Shown here piece after piece: positions 27,130 to 39,608 of a stretch of DNA of 64,000 bases. The notes under the pieces were generated by a model. That model saw only the letters and a list, made by a program, of their open reading frames with translations. It searched no databases and was not told where the DNA came from. The first letter of the stretch is position 1, and every line of letters starts with the position of its first letter. This DNA is from Taenia hydatigena. Its lineage: Eukaryota > Platyhelminthes > Cestoda > Cyclophyllidea > Taeniidae. A program made the translations under genes and the position numbers. The stretch spans positions 23,454,509-23,518,508 of the forward strand of contig JADWOT020000003.1 of assembly GCA_036345935.2 (NCBI GenBank). The letters are read 5' to 3'.

Positions 27130-30100
27130 TTAACTGCCCAAATCAACATCTATAGACGTCTTGGGAATAACCTTCCTGACACGACGTGGTCCATAGAGGA
27201 GAATGTAGGCGCTGTGGTATTCACCGCCCCCGGAAAGCTTCAAGATATCTTCTTCACCCACTTCGGACACCTTTGTATCATCCAATTTGAACCATTTGCC
27301 TACAAGCCAGAAACAATAAGAATTGAATAAAGAAAGACCGCTAGCTTAAAAAAGCAAATGCAAACCTTTTCGATTAATCCAAGCAACATAATGGCCCATG
27401 CTCATGCGCCCCTGATGAGAAACCACACCCTGGAGCTCGTAGAAGCCCGTATTATTTGAACCAAAGTCATCCTCCAGCCAATAGGGATCGTACAATTCGG
27501 GATTGTCCTCAGGATTGGGTGGTTTCTCTAAAATAGTTCAAAATGCCGTTGTGGGTCGATTGAAGATAAAAAGTAAAGAATATTATCGTGCAGCAACCTT
27601 CTTTTGAAGCAGTTGTGATTTTTCGACTCCTCGCAGCCATTGCTTCAGCATCTTCTTCAGCACGAGCTTTCTCGCGTTGGGATAGTAATTTAGTTTGCAG
27701 CTCCTTCGTGCAGAACTCGAAGAGATCCAGGCTCAAGGGGAACTTGACGTCCTTCAAGATCTATGATGAGGTAGAACTTCTACTGATTAAGATTAAGTAG
27801 CCATTGTCCTCGCAATAAACTTACGGTGTGGTTCACAACGTCAACGATTTGGGAAAACATAATAATGACAGAGAATATCCAACTTTTGCCAATACACGCG
27901 GCAAGATTCACCCAAAAGGGTGACCGCTAATGCAACTGATTTGCCAACCTGTTTGTACCGGAAAGGACGAATCCCAGTCCCTCCATTCGCTTTTAGTGGG
28001 TGGAGGATATGTTGAAGGTAAAAAATTATTACCTTAAGCTGAGCAAACTTCTAGCACCACAACAACTCCAGAAGGGCTACATGAAGGTGTCCTCATTCGT
28101 CGCAGGACAAAGTCCGGAAGGGTGCATCAGATGAGCATCCAAGCAGAAAACAATGGGTGGAAACATTAACTGTGACATATGCCCACAAATAAACTTAAGA
28201 CACAACGTGCGAATCGGAATTCACAATCTACTCTGTTAGTTACATTAAAGAGACCGCACAATACAACTAAAATTTCACAAAAAAGGCATCAGTCAACGGA
28301 GCGACGCAATGTATCTGGAATAATTAAAGCACCTATCATATTTTGTATGATGAACAGGATGGGCTATCAAGGCGAACGACGATTCAGTCAATTCAAAACC
28401 ACAATGAATTGACAGACGACTTGACGCCTGCAACCACTCCAGAGGTGGAGCGGAAAGCAAAACAATTAAGTCTGCCAAATTATATGGAAAAATCCCCAAC
28501 ATAATCATTGTGATACGAAACAAACTGATTTGCCGGTGAGAAAATATGAAGAAAGAGTTCTGCACATCTGAGTGAAGCGACAAATGAGTCGATACACCGG
28601 TATTTTTTAGGCTTGATGATAGTTAGAAGCCATTGTCCAATTAACTTTCCATAAGCTGGTAAAACTCATTACACAGCATATGCCTCCGCTCAAACACTTC
28701 AACTCGTGACGTTCTTGACAGAGCACATTTAACAGGTAAGGCACACGCCTATTGTATTAATAGAGATGGGAAAAAGTGCTAAGATAATTGGAAATTGTTC
28801 GTGATAGGCGGTAGAACGACAGAGCGTTAAGAAAGCCAAAACATTTGGTATAGCACAGCTGAAATACGCGAAAACAAATAACCGGAACGAAGGATTCAAA
28901 AAAATGCTTCATTGCTTTTGCCAAAAAAAAGATTGAATATGAAGCAAGGCCTACCGAGACAGAAAAAACAAACACGTTGTGAAATAATCATTGATATACT
29001 TGTGGGTTCTTTTATTCTCCATCGAACAGATCTTATTCACCCTGCTCACCTTGGCATTAACCTTTTCCTTCTCCTTGTAGAAGAATCGCATAAATTGGAT
29101 ACAGAGATAGCCAGGGAGACGGGAGATACGCGAAACCTTTTTGTAGATCGCCTCACGGCCCAAGGTGGTGGAATTCTTCGTTAGTGTCCCCTCTAAGCCA
29201 TTGCGAATGCCGGTGTGCAAATACTTCACATCTGATAGAACAAAAGACTACCCAGTAAAGGAATCGCATGCTGGCCTCGGAGAAGCAGAATAATAACGCC
29301 ACCTTTAACGATGAAACAGGAGAGTTGAGAAAACGTGTCCACAGCCTCCTGTGAAACCTCTCCTTCATTCTCCGTACAGGTTAGTGTGGAGACTAGGGAG
29401 CCAGTGAGATATCGATCCACTGGATTCCAGCCTGTCGTTGTGCCAAAGGATGCAGGACAAGGCTATGAAATAAAATTTGCATTATCATCTTGACGTCATG
29501 GCGTTTCCTTCAGGCCTGTAGCCTCCTAAACCTAAGATCACCATTTCTTCAGCTATGACTGGGCCCCACGCTAGTAATTATAGAAATTAGAGCCGCTGGC
29601 TAATTTAAAGTCCTACTTAATGAAATCTAAGAGTAATATTAGGTTTCTACAAATTAAATAAGACTCCTCTCGACATTAATACAGCATTCTGCCGTTACCG
29701 AGAGCCTCACATTCTTTCTGTACACCAGGTAAGATTTTATTATGTCGCCACGGTTGATTCAGAACGCTACAAGCGAAAAAAACCTAGCCTACCGTGGGGG
29801 ATGAAGTCATAACTTTTTCATCTGCTGACAGCTGTTGCAAAACACGGATGATTTCAACCCAACACTCGTTGGCGTCTTGCTGTTGGTAGATCGGCTCAAC
29901 GTTACCTTCAGACGTTGATGCATCAGCATTTGTCCGTGTAGCGAATTGCGGAAAAGCAGATTGCAATGATTCGAGGAAAATGAGTGGGAAAATGGGGGAA
30001 GAAGAAAATGCGAGACCGTTGAAGATCAAACGCAAAGCAGTAACCATGTCCTTCAACTTTTGTGGCATTGAGTCAGCTGATTGTACTGGAGCTCTGAGAG

Positions 30101-30621
30101 GCAAAACAAAGGGCATAAGACAAATGAGAAATACCTCTGAATGAAAAGCCTGATTTCTGGGATAGTAAACAGGAGCTGAAGTGCGCTATTCATGTAGCAT
30201 GTATTGCCGAGATTCGCCATGCCGACAGGAAGCCTTGGTGCGTCTGACTGATCTTCTTTTGGTGGCATTAAAGGGGTAATCGACGTTTCGACGGTAGGCT
30301 TAGAAGTGATACTAGCGGGCAACTCCCCAGCTGAACCCATTAACATTACGGTAGCGCCCTAGAAAAATAATAAACTAAAGAAACAAAGTGCACGTTTCTC
30401 AGCTTTATCCTCCCGTAAGACGTATCTCCAAGGAGACCGCCAGGCATCATTACTTTTTGACGTTCAGGGGGAACACCCGTTAAGGAAAACAGTTGGGCTT
30501 TAAAGTCTTCAGGAGGAGAGTCAGTATTGACCTCGATGTCAGTAAATTTCTGCGAATTCCACTTTACGTTAACTAAATTCGAGTTACTTAGGAAAATCCA
30601 CAAACCCCTGAAGATTGGCAT
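27130..30621 (-). CDS. USP14: ubiquitin carboxyl-terminal hydrolase 14 (proteasome-associated deubiquitinase)
   Basis: USP14 trims ubiquitin from substrates docked on the 26S proteasome. The coding exons, 5' to 3', are 30621-30606, 30572-30394, 30358-30135, 30093-29793, 29462-29303, 29231-29050, 27760-27598, 27527-27366 and 27299-27130. They join in frame to 518 residues, against about 494 in human. An N-terminal ubiquitin-like domain (about 5-75) begins VNVKW. The Cys box is NLGNTCYMN with the nucleophile at about Cys119. The QQDANECW box lies in exon 4, KEKEKVNAK ends exon 6, and the His box GHYVAW is at about His454. The blocking-loop motif SGGGEYH and the GPRRV tail are also present. All introns have GT-AG ends, and sizes are 33, 35, 41, 330, 71, 1289, 70 and 66 nt. 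The start ATG sits in a 16-nt exon whose splice gives MPIFRVNVKW, closely matching the family N-terminus. All catalytic residues I could check are intact, so the gene looks functional. Confidence 0.95.
27761..29049 (-). other. 1.29-kb intron 6 of USP14
   Basis: This is much the longest intron of the gene. It lies between the codons for VNAK and ILKDVKF, where the family normally reads straight through. Short open frames inside it on both strands show no recognisable product. Confidence 0.8.
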
Positions 30622-33600
30622 GACTAAGAGAGGGAAGGCTCAAAACCAACAAGCGCGTTAATCATCAAGGCCTAATGCACTCTCAGAAAAGACCACACGC
30701 TAACAAGAGGCTAAATCCTATTCAAAAATTGTGGTAGATTACCTATTGATCCAAACATTTCACGAATCCAGAAGCTTAAATCACATTTGGGCTATAAAGA
30801 AACTCACCCAACTCACTTTACGAAAAATCTTATTAATTGTTTTGGACAAAGCTACTTTTAGGAAGGGGTAGACCGCAAGGCGGTCATTAAAAAATGCAAT
30901 TAAAACACAATGAGCACTTATTTAACTACCTTAAGTCCATTACATCGCTACCATGCCATTAGGTCAATCGCTGTAATACTTTGTCTGTTCTAGCTGTCGG
31001 TTTCGGTTTCGGTAGTAGAGGTGGTCATATTGTTTTAGTGGCGTAGGCTGGCGTCAAAACTAGGCCAGAGGTCCAATTTCTTTTGTTTATTCAACACATA
31101 CGCACATATGTTCTGTTCTAGTATTTTGCCTTCGTTTACATCCAAAAATGTTTCAAAATGCAACTTTTGCCTTTTGCTTTTTGTGCTTGCATTTACTTTA
31201 CTTTAGTTTGTACTCATATATGTAGCAAAAGTCAATAGTGTCCCGCAAATTGCATAAGCCACTATTTCATGAAACCAATGCAGCCTTTAAGCAGAGTCAA
31301 AAATTAATAGTAGCATGGAAAAATTTGTTTAGTTTTATATTTTGTTTGCTTTGCTGCAGCAATTATATCCTAAATGCGGCCAGGTCATTACTTCTTTAAA
31401 GTGTTGAAATAACAGCGCGATGGTCAAATTCGTTGAAGGAAGCAAACTTAGTTCTAACTAGAGTCTTCGTCCTACCACCGGTAAACAAGATTTATATGTA
31501 AGATTCTTGTAGCTTACTTTTTTAAAATTTTAAATATAACAAAGTTTAATTGTTTGAAGTGCAATGCAATTCGTGCTCATTCTTGATTTTAGTAAACCTT
31601 GTTTTGCGATGTTTGTTGCAAGTTCGCTCATTTTAAGACTTTTTGTATGTGTAATTTAATTGTATGTAGCTTTTGGTAAAAAGGGTTGCGTAGCGTTAGG
31701 CAAAATATACAAACCATTCTGGGTGCAGAAATGCGTTGCGCCTTTTAAATTTAAGAATCCTCCTAAACTGCGAATTTCATGCACAGCTACGGATTTTTGA
31801 ACGAACTTAATGTATTGTTTGTAATTTTGAAGTTTTTGCAAGAAATATTTAGCTCATTGTTGTAGGAGCTTGATCGAATTGTGCGTGGTTTGTGTTTTAT
31901 TGGTATTTATTGACCTGAATTCAAATATGCAGAAATAATGTCTGAACATCATTCTTTTGCAGTTTTGCAAAGTTAAGCACAATTTTTATTGTCTGCATTT
32001 TTACGCTTACTTTATCTTCGGTAAGTTTTATTTGAAGCAAGAAAATACATTCAACTGAATTTTATTAGCAATTTTATTAGACACGCAATGCATCTTCTGC
32101 TTGGTAAAAGGGTTAACTTTTACGTTTAAATACTAAACAAATTTTTTTTGCTAAGATGGGCTTTGCAAACCTAATTTTAGTATTTCTAATATACACTTTT
32201 GATTGTGTTTTCGATCGATAATGCAGGTAACCCATCACTCGAAAAATAGCTACGAGATTCATGCAACGAAAACAGCAGACTTTATTATTTTATGGCATCT
32301 GCGTGAAGTGCCAATTACCACTCTACAGTGTTAAGTCGGAGGCATTGTTATTGCTCATCTTGCGAATGACATAGCTCCAATAGCCTATGGATAGAGCGAG
32401 GTCAATTTTCCTGCGCTTTAGGTCGAGCAAAACACCTGATGCTTCTGTTACTTTTTTATTTATGTGTAAGCATTAGCTTTCAAGCAATAAACTTATGTCA
32501 AAAAACCCACATACACCTTTTTTGGACACGATTTTAGTAAATGTGTGCTCCCTGTACCTTGCAGTGGCAGTCTCATAGCGCAATTACTTCCCCTTGTTGC
32601 TGCATCATTGTTTTTTTTTAACTCTTTGCAAAAATATGTTAAAGCGCTTTCGAAACTGCGTACAATTAATTCCGCGACGCATCCAGTCAGTCATTCATCC
32701 ACTCACTCATAAATTTATTCTCCCAAAAGATAAATGAAATAAATAAGGAGAGATTGAGTATCACATGATAGAAATGAGTGCAATGCTTATTTTGTTGTAT
32801 GAGGTAATCACGTGGTGAAGTTTTCTAAGCCACTTATCCATGTAGGACTAATAAATAATTTCAACCCCTTAAATAATAGTTGCGCAGCAAACAATTTTCA
32901 CATTTTGCATCAATTTGTAAATCAGAGGATGTCACTTATTAAAAGCATCCTGTTAGCAATCTATTAGCAAAAGCGGCACAAATCTATACAACGCAAAATA
33001 AGTTTCCTCCTATTAGCTAATACCGGATGTTGATTTTTCAGGCAGACTTATTAACACAGGAGGGGAATCTTTGAAATTTCACAAGTTTGTATTTTCGAAA
33101 TGTGATCACCTTCCAAAACGCTAACCCATAGCTTTAAAAATTGTGTCTTAGGTCTTTGAGTGGATTCCCTGTTTATTTGGTCATTGGGAAGCTTTGCTCA
33201 CTGCTTCTAGATCATTGGCGTTTTTGCAAGCGTTTGAAAGGTGTGTCTTCCCAAAGCTTGCATTTATCTCCTCTTGTAGTCGTTCGGGATTAAAAAGTCC
33301 TGTAAAAATTTGCGTCCCACTGCAATCCTCCTTTTTTATTCACCAGTCATAAAAATGTGGGACGAGGCAAAGTTGCCTATGCAATAATTAATGTTTGCAA
33401 TGACGAATAAAGTTCCTTGGAAGATGCGTGAATGGTAGCCTTCTGAAATGGGATGAGACGATAAGGTGTGCATGGGAACTTAGTGTTTTCAAGTAATATT
33501 CTGTGAGTTGCTTTAATACTATTGGTGTATCACCCATCTGTAAATATTCTTGGTATAAAGCTAAACACGAAGTTGTACTTCGTAGAATAGACCGAGACTA

Positions 33601-36487
33601 AAAAACCGTATAACTGATGAATGGACATCTTGAAAATGCTCTGTTCTTCTTCTTTCAAAAAATTTTAAAAAATTTGCTTATTTTTGCAAAACTGAGGAGG
33701 CCACACTCAATCAATTAATGAATTGTTTGTCACTCTTCTGCAGCTTCAATTTTGACTAATCCAGGATTTGGGTACATATTAGCCATAAACTAGCGTATCG
33801 GGATTGTGCGTACATGGGACCACTTTTTTAAAAAACTTTGGCGCCTCAATGTAGACAAATATAAAGCTCATTAAGTTCCCATGAAGAATAGCTGATTTAG
33901 TACTAGGGTCTCCTTTGAAAACGTCATTTGATGTAGCAGCCTCAGTATTGGCGCCATGACGACCAGTAGCTTATGAGGTATTGTTAAGACGCCATGCAAT
34001 CTACGATATCCACTGTGACACCACTTTATTACCAAAACTTCCCATTTTTGCCCTCTGAAGGAAAACAATCACTTTTGGTGTATTGAGCTGTGCCATCACA
34101 TACAAGTCGCACCTGACCTTGACGTCATCTAGTAGGAATGCCATGAAAATCTCAATGGTTGCTCTTAGTAGTCGAGGTTAACCTGACCAATGAGAGCATT
34201 CAACCAGTGAAATGAACTTTAAAGATTCATATATGCAGTAACGGTATTGATACGGTTCTATTTCCTGTGTTGGCTACGGTGTCTTCAAAAGTGTGCAATA
34301 TCAAGCAACCTTAACAGAATGACCTTATAAACAGCTTTTTGTAGGCTTTTAGGGTGTAAAAATGCGATAGCATGGTCCACTTAATGTGATTAGATAAATT
34401 ATTCCCGTCGATTTGATAGTTCACTGATAAACTCACAATTTCTCACTTTAAATATAACATTCGCGGTTAATTTTGATGCAAAATTTTTCACCATTAAGGA
34501 AATCCTGTCTTGACCCACTTCCGCTTTTACCTTATTTCCACACCTCCTTCCATTGATATTGCCAAATACTGATACCTCGGTGAGAGTTGGAGACGAAGCA
34601 GGATCATTCGCCCTCCTACTCTTACCACGAGTGGGTTCGGCATCAAATTTACGCTTAAAGTTGACTTATTAACTTTGGACAATTATCTGGTAACTTCAAT
34701 AGTTCTGTCTGTTCTTTAAGAAGGCGATTTTCTTGCACATCTTGAATTTGTGTCCGAATCTCACTTTACTCGTTTGATCTTCATCGAGAGAACTAAACGC
34801 AGCCACCATCCGAGTCTGCAATCAGCTGTACATTCATACGTGCAAACGATACATGCGTGGTGTTGCGAGATGAAGTGGTGTGTATTTGGTGGAGAGTAGA
34901 TCGTAGGAGGTGATCAGTGATGCATCCGCGTGTCTAACAAATGTGGATGTGCATAAGCTTTCTCTTAGTACAATTCAGTCGTTCGACTGATCACTCAGTC
35001 GGTCAAAGCGCCCACCAGGTGCCAAATAGTCCCTTTCCGATGATAGCTATTCATATGGTATAAGAGGAAAGCGAACAGCAATTTGGCAGGCCTAAGAACG
35101 CATCATTGTCTGTGTACTTATGCCACGTGACACCTATTTGCTCATCTCCTGACTTGAGTCCTTCATCTCAATTGAAGTAGACGGCTGCGACTTGTGACGG
35201 TACTCACATCGGACATTGCCTGATACACTGGTTCAGTATCGACACGTCAGTAGCGACATGCATACATCTTCACTGTCAGTAATAATGCAGAATCTTCCTT
35301 GGTGTCGCATATCCGCCTAGAAATTGAGTATGTCCTCGCTAAAAACAGGTAATTAAGACCGCTTTCAAATTGGCACACGCTGCTAGCTTAGCTCGTTCCG
35401 AAGCTTTATTATAAAGTTGCCGAAGGACTGTCACGTCCGAATCCAAAAGCGATTCCAACTTAATTCGCGCAATTCACAATGATTGCACAAGTCCGTCCAG
35501 GCTGTTGACAAGGGACTGCAGCTAGATCTTTCTGACCATTATATAGTGCAGCTTTGGGTGCCCCCCTTCTCTTTTTAAAAGCCAGGCAATTCCAAAACGT
35601 GTGCATGTTTCCTAAATATGCCTTGTACTTGCCAAATTCTTAAAGCCAAACATGAAGCGTCTCTTGAAGACATATCAGATGTTGCGATTGGATGGTTTAC
35701 AGTAGGCACACTCCGCCTACCTCAATTCAGGGCAAATTACCACGCCCACTACTAGTGTTACCTATTTGTAACACAGACTCGGTGTCAGTTTATTATGCTC
35801 CTTCAAAGCTAATCGCATTGCGAATGTATTAGGTCACATTAAAAATGGATGTTTTCCCTTCAACTGATCAGTTTTTGTTTGGGGACAATTGGGCAGTTCG
35901 TTGTCATGTTAAAACACTGAAACATCTAATCTGCGATACTTGAAGTTTCTACATAACTCGAATAGTTAACATACATCAGTAGACTTACAAACAAAGGATG
36001 GTCTCCTACTCGCACAGCGCTTTCGCCCAAATCATATTTTTATTCTTAATTCAACCCCATAATGAACTTTTTTACAATTTCTGCGTCTTAGGTAGACTCA
36101 GTTGCTAATAAACCTATTAAAAACATGGGTTTGAAATGGCCTCAAATGTTGAAGAACGCCATGCAAATCCAGTCACCCTTCCAACCATTACAACCAAGGC
36201 CGTTGTCCATTTTGATAGGCTGTGCCTACCCATCGTCAACACTGAAATGTTCAAGTCAGCCCTGGAAGTGTTGTAATAGGAAAGGCCTGATAAAAGTACA
36301 CCAAATTTAGCCAGCAGTCAATAGAAATGGCACTAACCAAAAGTTGAGGGGGTTACATTACAAATGATGGATTAACACATCCAAATTTTCATGCCTGAAA
36401 TTGGTAATGCGTCTTTTTACATTCAAATGCCTTATGCAGCATTCAACTAACGGGATTTTAGGTTTTGTGACAGAATAATTTAGGAAT
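30622..36487. other. intergenic region between USP14 and the CABIT gene
   Basis: About 5.9 kb of mostly AT-rich DNA between two divergently transcribed genes, so it should hold both promoters. No gene is supported. It contains one old copy of the roughly 170-bp repeat at 30973-31140. I could not identify a TATA box or initiator with confidence. Confidence 0.5.
30973..31140 (+). repeat. old copy of the 170-bp interspersed repeat
   Basis: It shares with the copies at 46.6-47.2 and 61.9-63.0 kb the order TACTTTG, GGTTTCGGT, AGAGGTGG, GTAGGCTGG and then TTCTAGTATTTTGCCTTC. It is the most diverged copy seen. Confidence 0.6.
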
Positions 36488-38920
36488 ATGATGTTAAACT
36501 TTTTTGTAGTTTTATATGTCTTCGCCATGCCAAATCTGTTCGAATCAGCAGAACGACTATACAAGCGGCTCTCTGGAGCTAATCAACGCTTCACCCGAAA
36601 AGTTGACTCCCGTTCAAACGATGGAAGAGCTCTTTCCACCACCAACCCCGTCAGCGGTGAGGCAACAGGGCCATGGCAAAACTATTCCTCTTATGCTAAC
36701 AGCACATCAAACCTTGCTACTTCCCCAAAACCAGAGTCCAACGACCTTTCTTGGGTACCTCATGCCTCACCTCGTTTCCCACAACCCCCCGGCGATCTGA
36801 CTGAAGTTTCCAGTCCAAGTGATAGCGAAGAAGGTGAAGGATATGATTCAGCGTTAACAAACCCAAACGAGTCTCGGAACCAACGCCTTCGACAGAGTTT
36901 ACAACGCGCCAAAGCAGCAAACTTTGAAATGCCAACTGATGTTCAAAATCGTTATCCCAGTGCTGAACACCTTTACTCACAAAATACAGAAGCCTTTGGT
37001 GATGAAGAAAATAAAGATGATGAAGAGGAGAATGATGATGGAACCTACGATGACCCAGAGAGGTGCATAGATGATCAATCAGGAAGGGAAGAAGACGATG
37101 AACCGGAAAATACGTCTCGTTCTTTCGCATCATCACAAATTTTGCAGTCAAGAGCTGGGATCCGTTGGTCATCCGATCCACCCCAACCGCTGGTAAATAT
37201 CCTACCGAAAATTCGGCGTGGCCTTACTCCACCAAACACGGAATTTGTGCGAGCCATCTGTCAGCGTCAGTCCTGCCGTTGTTTGCTTCGTGGACATGAT
37301 GCATTGATGCTTTTTCCGCTGTTTGATGCAGTCCTTTGTGAATCTACATGGGAGAAGATTAAGGAGAGTCAGTCATTTGCAGCCTCTTCTTCCTCCCGTT
37401 CAGCTGCTCATTTTCTGTCACGTTTTCAGCATAGTCATTCCTCAGGTCCTTCGTCTGAAACTCAGGCTAGTTTGATAATGTTTCGACAGTGTCGAGGGTG
37501 GTACGAGGTGATGAACGAGAACCACGAACCCGTGCCGCACTGGACCACTACAGAGGAGGTCCGAATAGCTAAGCCTCCAACATTTCTTGTTCGTCGAGAC
37601 CTAAAGTGCCTTTTAGCTCCATGTGAGCTCTGGGTACCTCCACAAATCAGCGACTGCATTAGATCCAACTCAAATTCTGTTGACAATGACGGCTGCGCAC
37701 CTCCACCAATTCCCATTTCCTCAAAGATTATAATCGAGGCCGCAAACCCCAAAACGATAGCAGCAAGTACTTCTCTTGTTCTAAAGCCGGGAATGCTGTT
37801 ATCCTACGTGGACTACCTTCACGATTGTACTGTGAGTCGGGGAAAAAAATTGAAGCAGATTTCATTGATTCTCGCAATGGAGAAGCAACGCTCTCAGCGT
37901 CAGGCTGAGATCCCTTCTACGCCTAGAAGACTCTTTTACATTGGTACAGAGGATGCCTCAAGTCAGGCCGTTTTTCCTACCAAATTAGCTCTGAGTCCAA
38001 TAGCAGGTCCAGAAAACATTTCTGGTGTGCATACACTTTCTTCAGTCCTACGAAAATTCCGACTCCCACTATCTATTGTACCTGTTGCAGTTCCCGAAAG
38101 AAAAACTCCTTTAATCGGCAGCAATTCAAGTAGTTTGAGCAATGATTCGGGATCGACAAATTATGCTACTGCGCAGTCCTCAAAGCCCGTAAACATATTT
38201 CCAACGGTACCTGGAATAACCTTTACTGAGCGCAGTTTTATTCGACTTCGGGGTCTACTGCGTGGAGACATTATGATTGTAGCACCGGTGGATGCTCCAG
38301 ACCGATTTTTCCTAATTACTCCAACTCTGCTGCAAGATCATCTCTTCCAAATTGGATTCACGGAAGATGACAGGTATCAACGACTCGCAATAGGACATAA
38401 AAATAGAACTATAAACTTTATCTCGATGGCACATCCACGTGAATCCCTTGAATATCTTCTTGGTTACCTCAAAAACATCACAAATCGTCCACGAGTCATA
38501 TCCTCGGGAGGCAAGAATGAGAGTGTTGGACGAGAATTATGGGATCGGCTCAAGGCTGGAGCACTGCAGACATGTGAGATTACTCCAGCAATGGCAAAAG
38601 CTATGTATGCTGAGACTGGGAGAGATCCCAGAACGGGGCCAGCTTGCGATTTAACTCCAGAAGAACTGGAATTCATGTACGATGAAATGGATGACCTGTA
38701 CTTTTTCACACGAAACGGTTATTTTCCACCAAAGTCACGACAAAGACGGTTGAGATCAACTTCGGGAACTCAACAACAGCCACAATTGCAGCAACAACTC
38801 TCGATGGTATCATCGAAAATGTCCGCAAGTGGAATGCAAACTGAAACTTTAAAATCTTCGGCTATTCCAAGTGCAGAGCAATTGTTGGCTGCTAGTCTTA
38901 ACATCTCGACGTATAAATGA
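36488..38920 (+). CDS. CABIT-domain protein (GAREM/serrano/THEMIS-like adaptor)
   Basis: One uninterrupted frame of 810 codons. CABIT proteins are non-enzymatic adaptors in receptor and tyrosine-kinase signalling. Residues 1-230 are polar and probably disordered, with an acidic run at about 172-200. A CABIT-like first half follows at about 250-390, with CRGWYEVMNENHEPVPHW at about 335-352 and FLVRRDLKCLL at about 366-376, matching the family pattern of a GW(F/Y)E strand and a later basic strand. A second half at about 555-660 includes RLRGLLRGDIMIVAPVD. The C-terminus has a Gln-rich stretch at about 761-771. The first 13 residues are hydrophobic and untypical, and a TTTTTTGTAG acceptor precedes TTTTATATG, so translation may really start at Met14 (36527) or in an upstream exon. 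The gene is divergent from USP14 and ends 689 bp before the kinase palindrome. The family assignment is by motif memory and is fairly but not fully sure. Confidence 0.75.
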   Translation: MMLNFFVVLYVFAMPNLFESAERLYKRLSGANQRFTRKVDSRSNDGRALSTTNPVSGEATGPWQNYSSYANSTSNLATSPKPESNDLSWVPHASPRFPQPPGDLTEVSSPSDSEEGEGYDSALTNPNESRNQRLRQSLQRAKAANFEMPTDVQNRYPSAEHLYSQNTEAFGDEENKDDEEENDDGTYDDPERCIDDQSGREEDDEPENTSRSFASSQILQSRAGIRWSSDPPQPLVNILPKIRRGLTPPNTEFVRAICQRQSCRCLLRGHDALMLFPLFDAVLCESTWEKIKESQSFAASSSSRSAAHFLSRFQHSHSSGPSSETQASLIMFRQCRGWYEVMNENHEPVPHWTTTEEVRIAKPPTFLVRRDLKCLLAPCELWVPPQISDCIRSNSNSVDNDGCAPPPIPISSKIIIEAANPKTIAASTSLVLKPGMLLSYVDYLHDCTVSRGKKLKQISLILAMEKQRSQRQAEIPSTPRRLFYIGTEDASSQAVFPTKLALSPIAGPENISGVHTLSSVLRKFRLPLSIVPVAVPERKTPLIGSNSSSLSNDSGSTNYATAQSSKPVNIFPTVPGITFTERSFIRLRGLLRGDIMIVAPVDAPDRFFLITPTLLQDHLFQIGFTEDDRYQRLAIGHKNRTINFISMAHPRESLEYLLGYLKNITNRPRVISSGGKNESVGRELWDRLKAGALQTCEITPAMAKAMYAETGRDPRTGPACDLTPEELEFMYDEMDDLYFFTRNGYFPPKSRQRRLRSTSGTQQQPQLQQQLSMVSSKMSASGMQTETLKSSAIPSAEQLLAASLNISTYK

Positions 38921-39608
38921 AGCATACAAACCCATTGCCTTGTACATTTCGCCTCTCCCCCTTGATGCCACTTAAAAACAAAGTGATGTGATAGACTCTC
39001 CGGACCTTGCAAATGACAAAGCATAGTTGCCAAAATCTTTCCATTTCCCTTTCACATTTCAACCACCATTTTATAAGTGGTAATTTATTTGTTTTTTTTT
39101 TTGTTTCTTTTTCTATAATCTACACTTTCATCCGTGTATTATGCCTTACTTCATGTCATCTAAATCGGATTAAGGCTGGTCATTAAGTGAATGAAACATT
39201 TGCTTTGCGCAGTCGCCCGCCATATTTATTAACCTGAGTCACCTTTCGAAGTCGCTCCACTCGTGATTAGGTGTGAAAAATCAAAGTCGCTCGGCAACAT
39301 GACATTCAATCTCAGTCTCAGGCTTCATTGCTTGCAATAATACGATAGGGCGACGATTTGTGGATCCTAAAAATACGATTGACTATTAAATGACTCAACA
39401 ATAGGTGATACAGGGGATGCTTCCGGAGGAAAGCATACGCGTCATAATAAGCGAATGCAAGCAAAAAATAAATGGAGTTAATTTAATCTAAAAAAACAAA
39501 CATCAGTAAAAAAATTTACAGACTGAGAAGCAGTCGAAGCCCAGACACTTAGATAAGTATTTTATCATTTCATTCACTAAAGAATTCGGCATCATACTAA
39601 CTACGTTC
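38921..39608 (+). other. 3' flank of the CABIT gene
   Basis: Non-coding sequence between the CABIT stop codon and the palindrome. AATAAA at 39467-39472 is a candidate polyadenylation signal for the CABIT transcript. The open frame on the other strand (39503-39763) crosses the palindrome boundary and is not supported as a gene. Confidence 0.5.
39467..39472 (+). promoter_or_regulatory. candidate polyadenylation signal
   Basis: AATAAA lies about 550 nt downstream of the CABIT stop codon on the same strand. This is by motif only. Confidence 0.3.
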
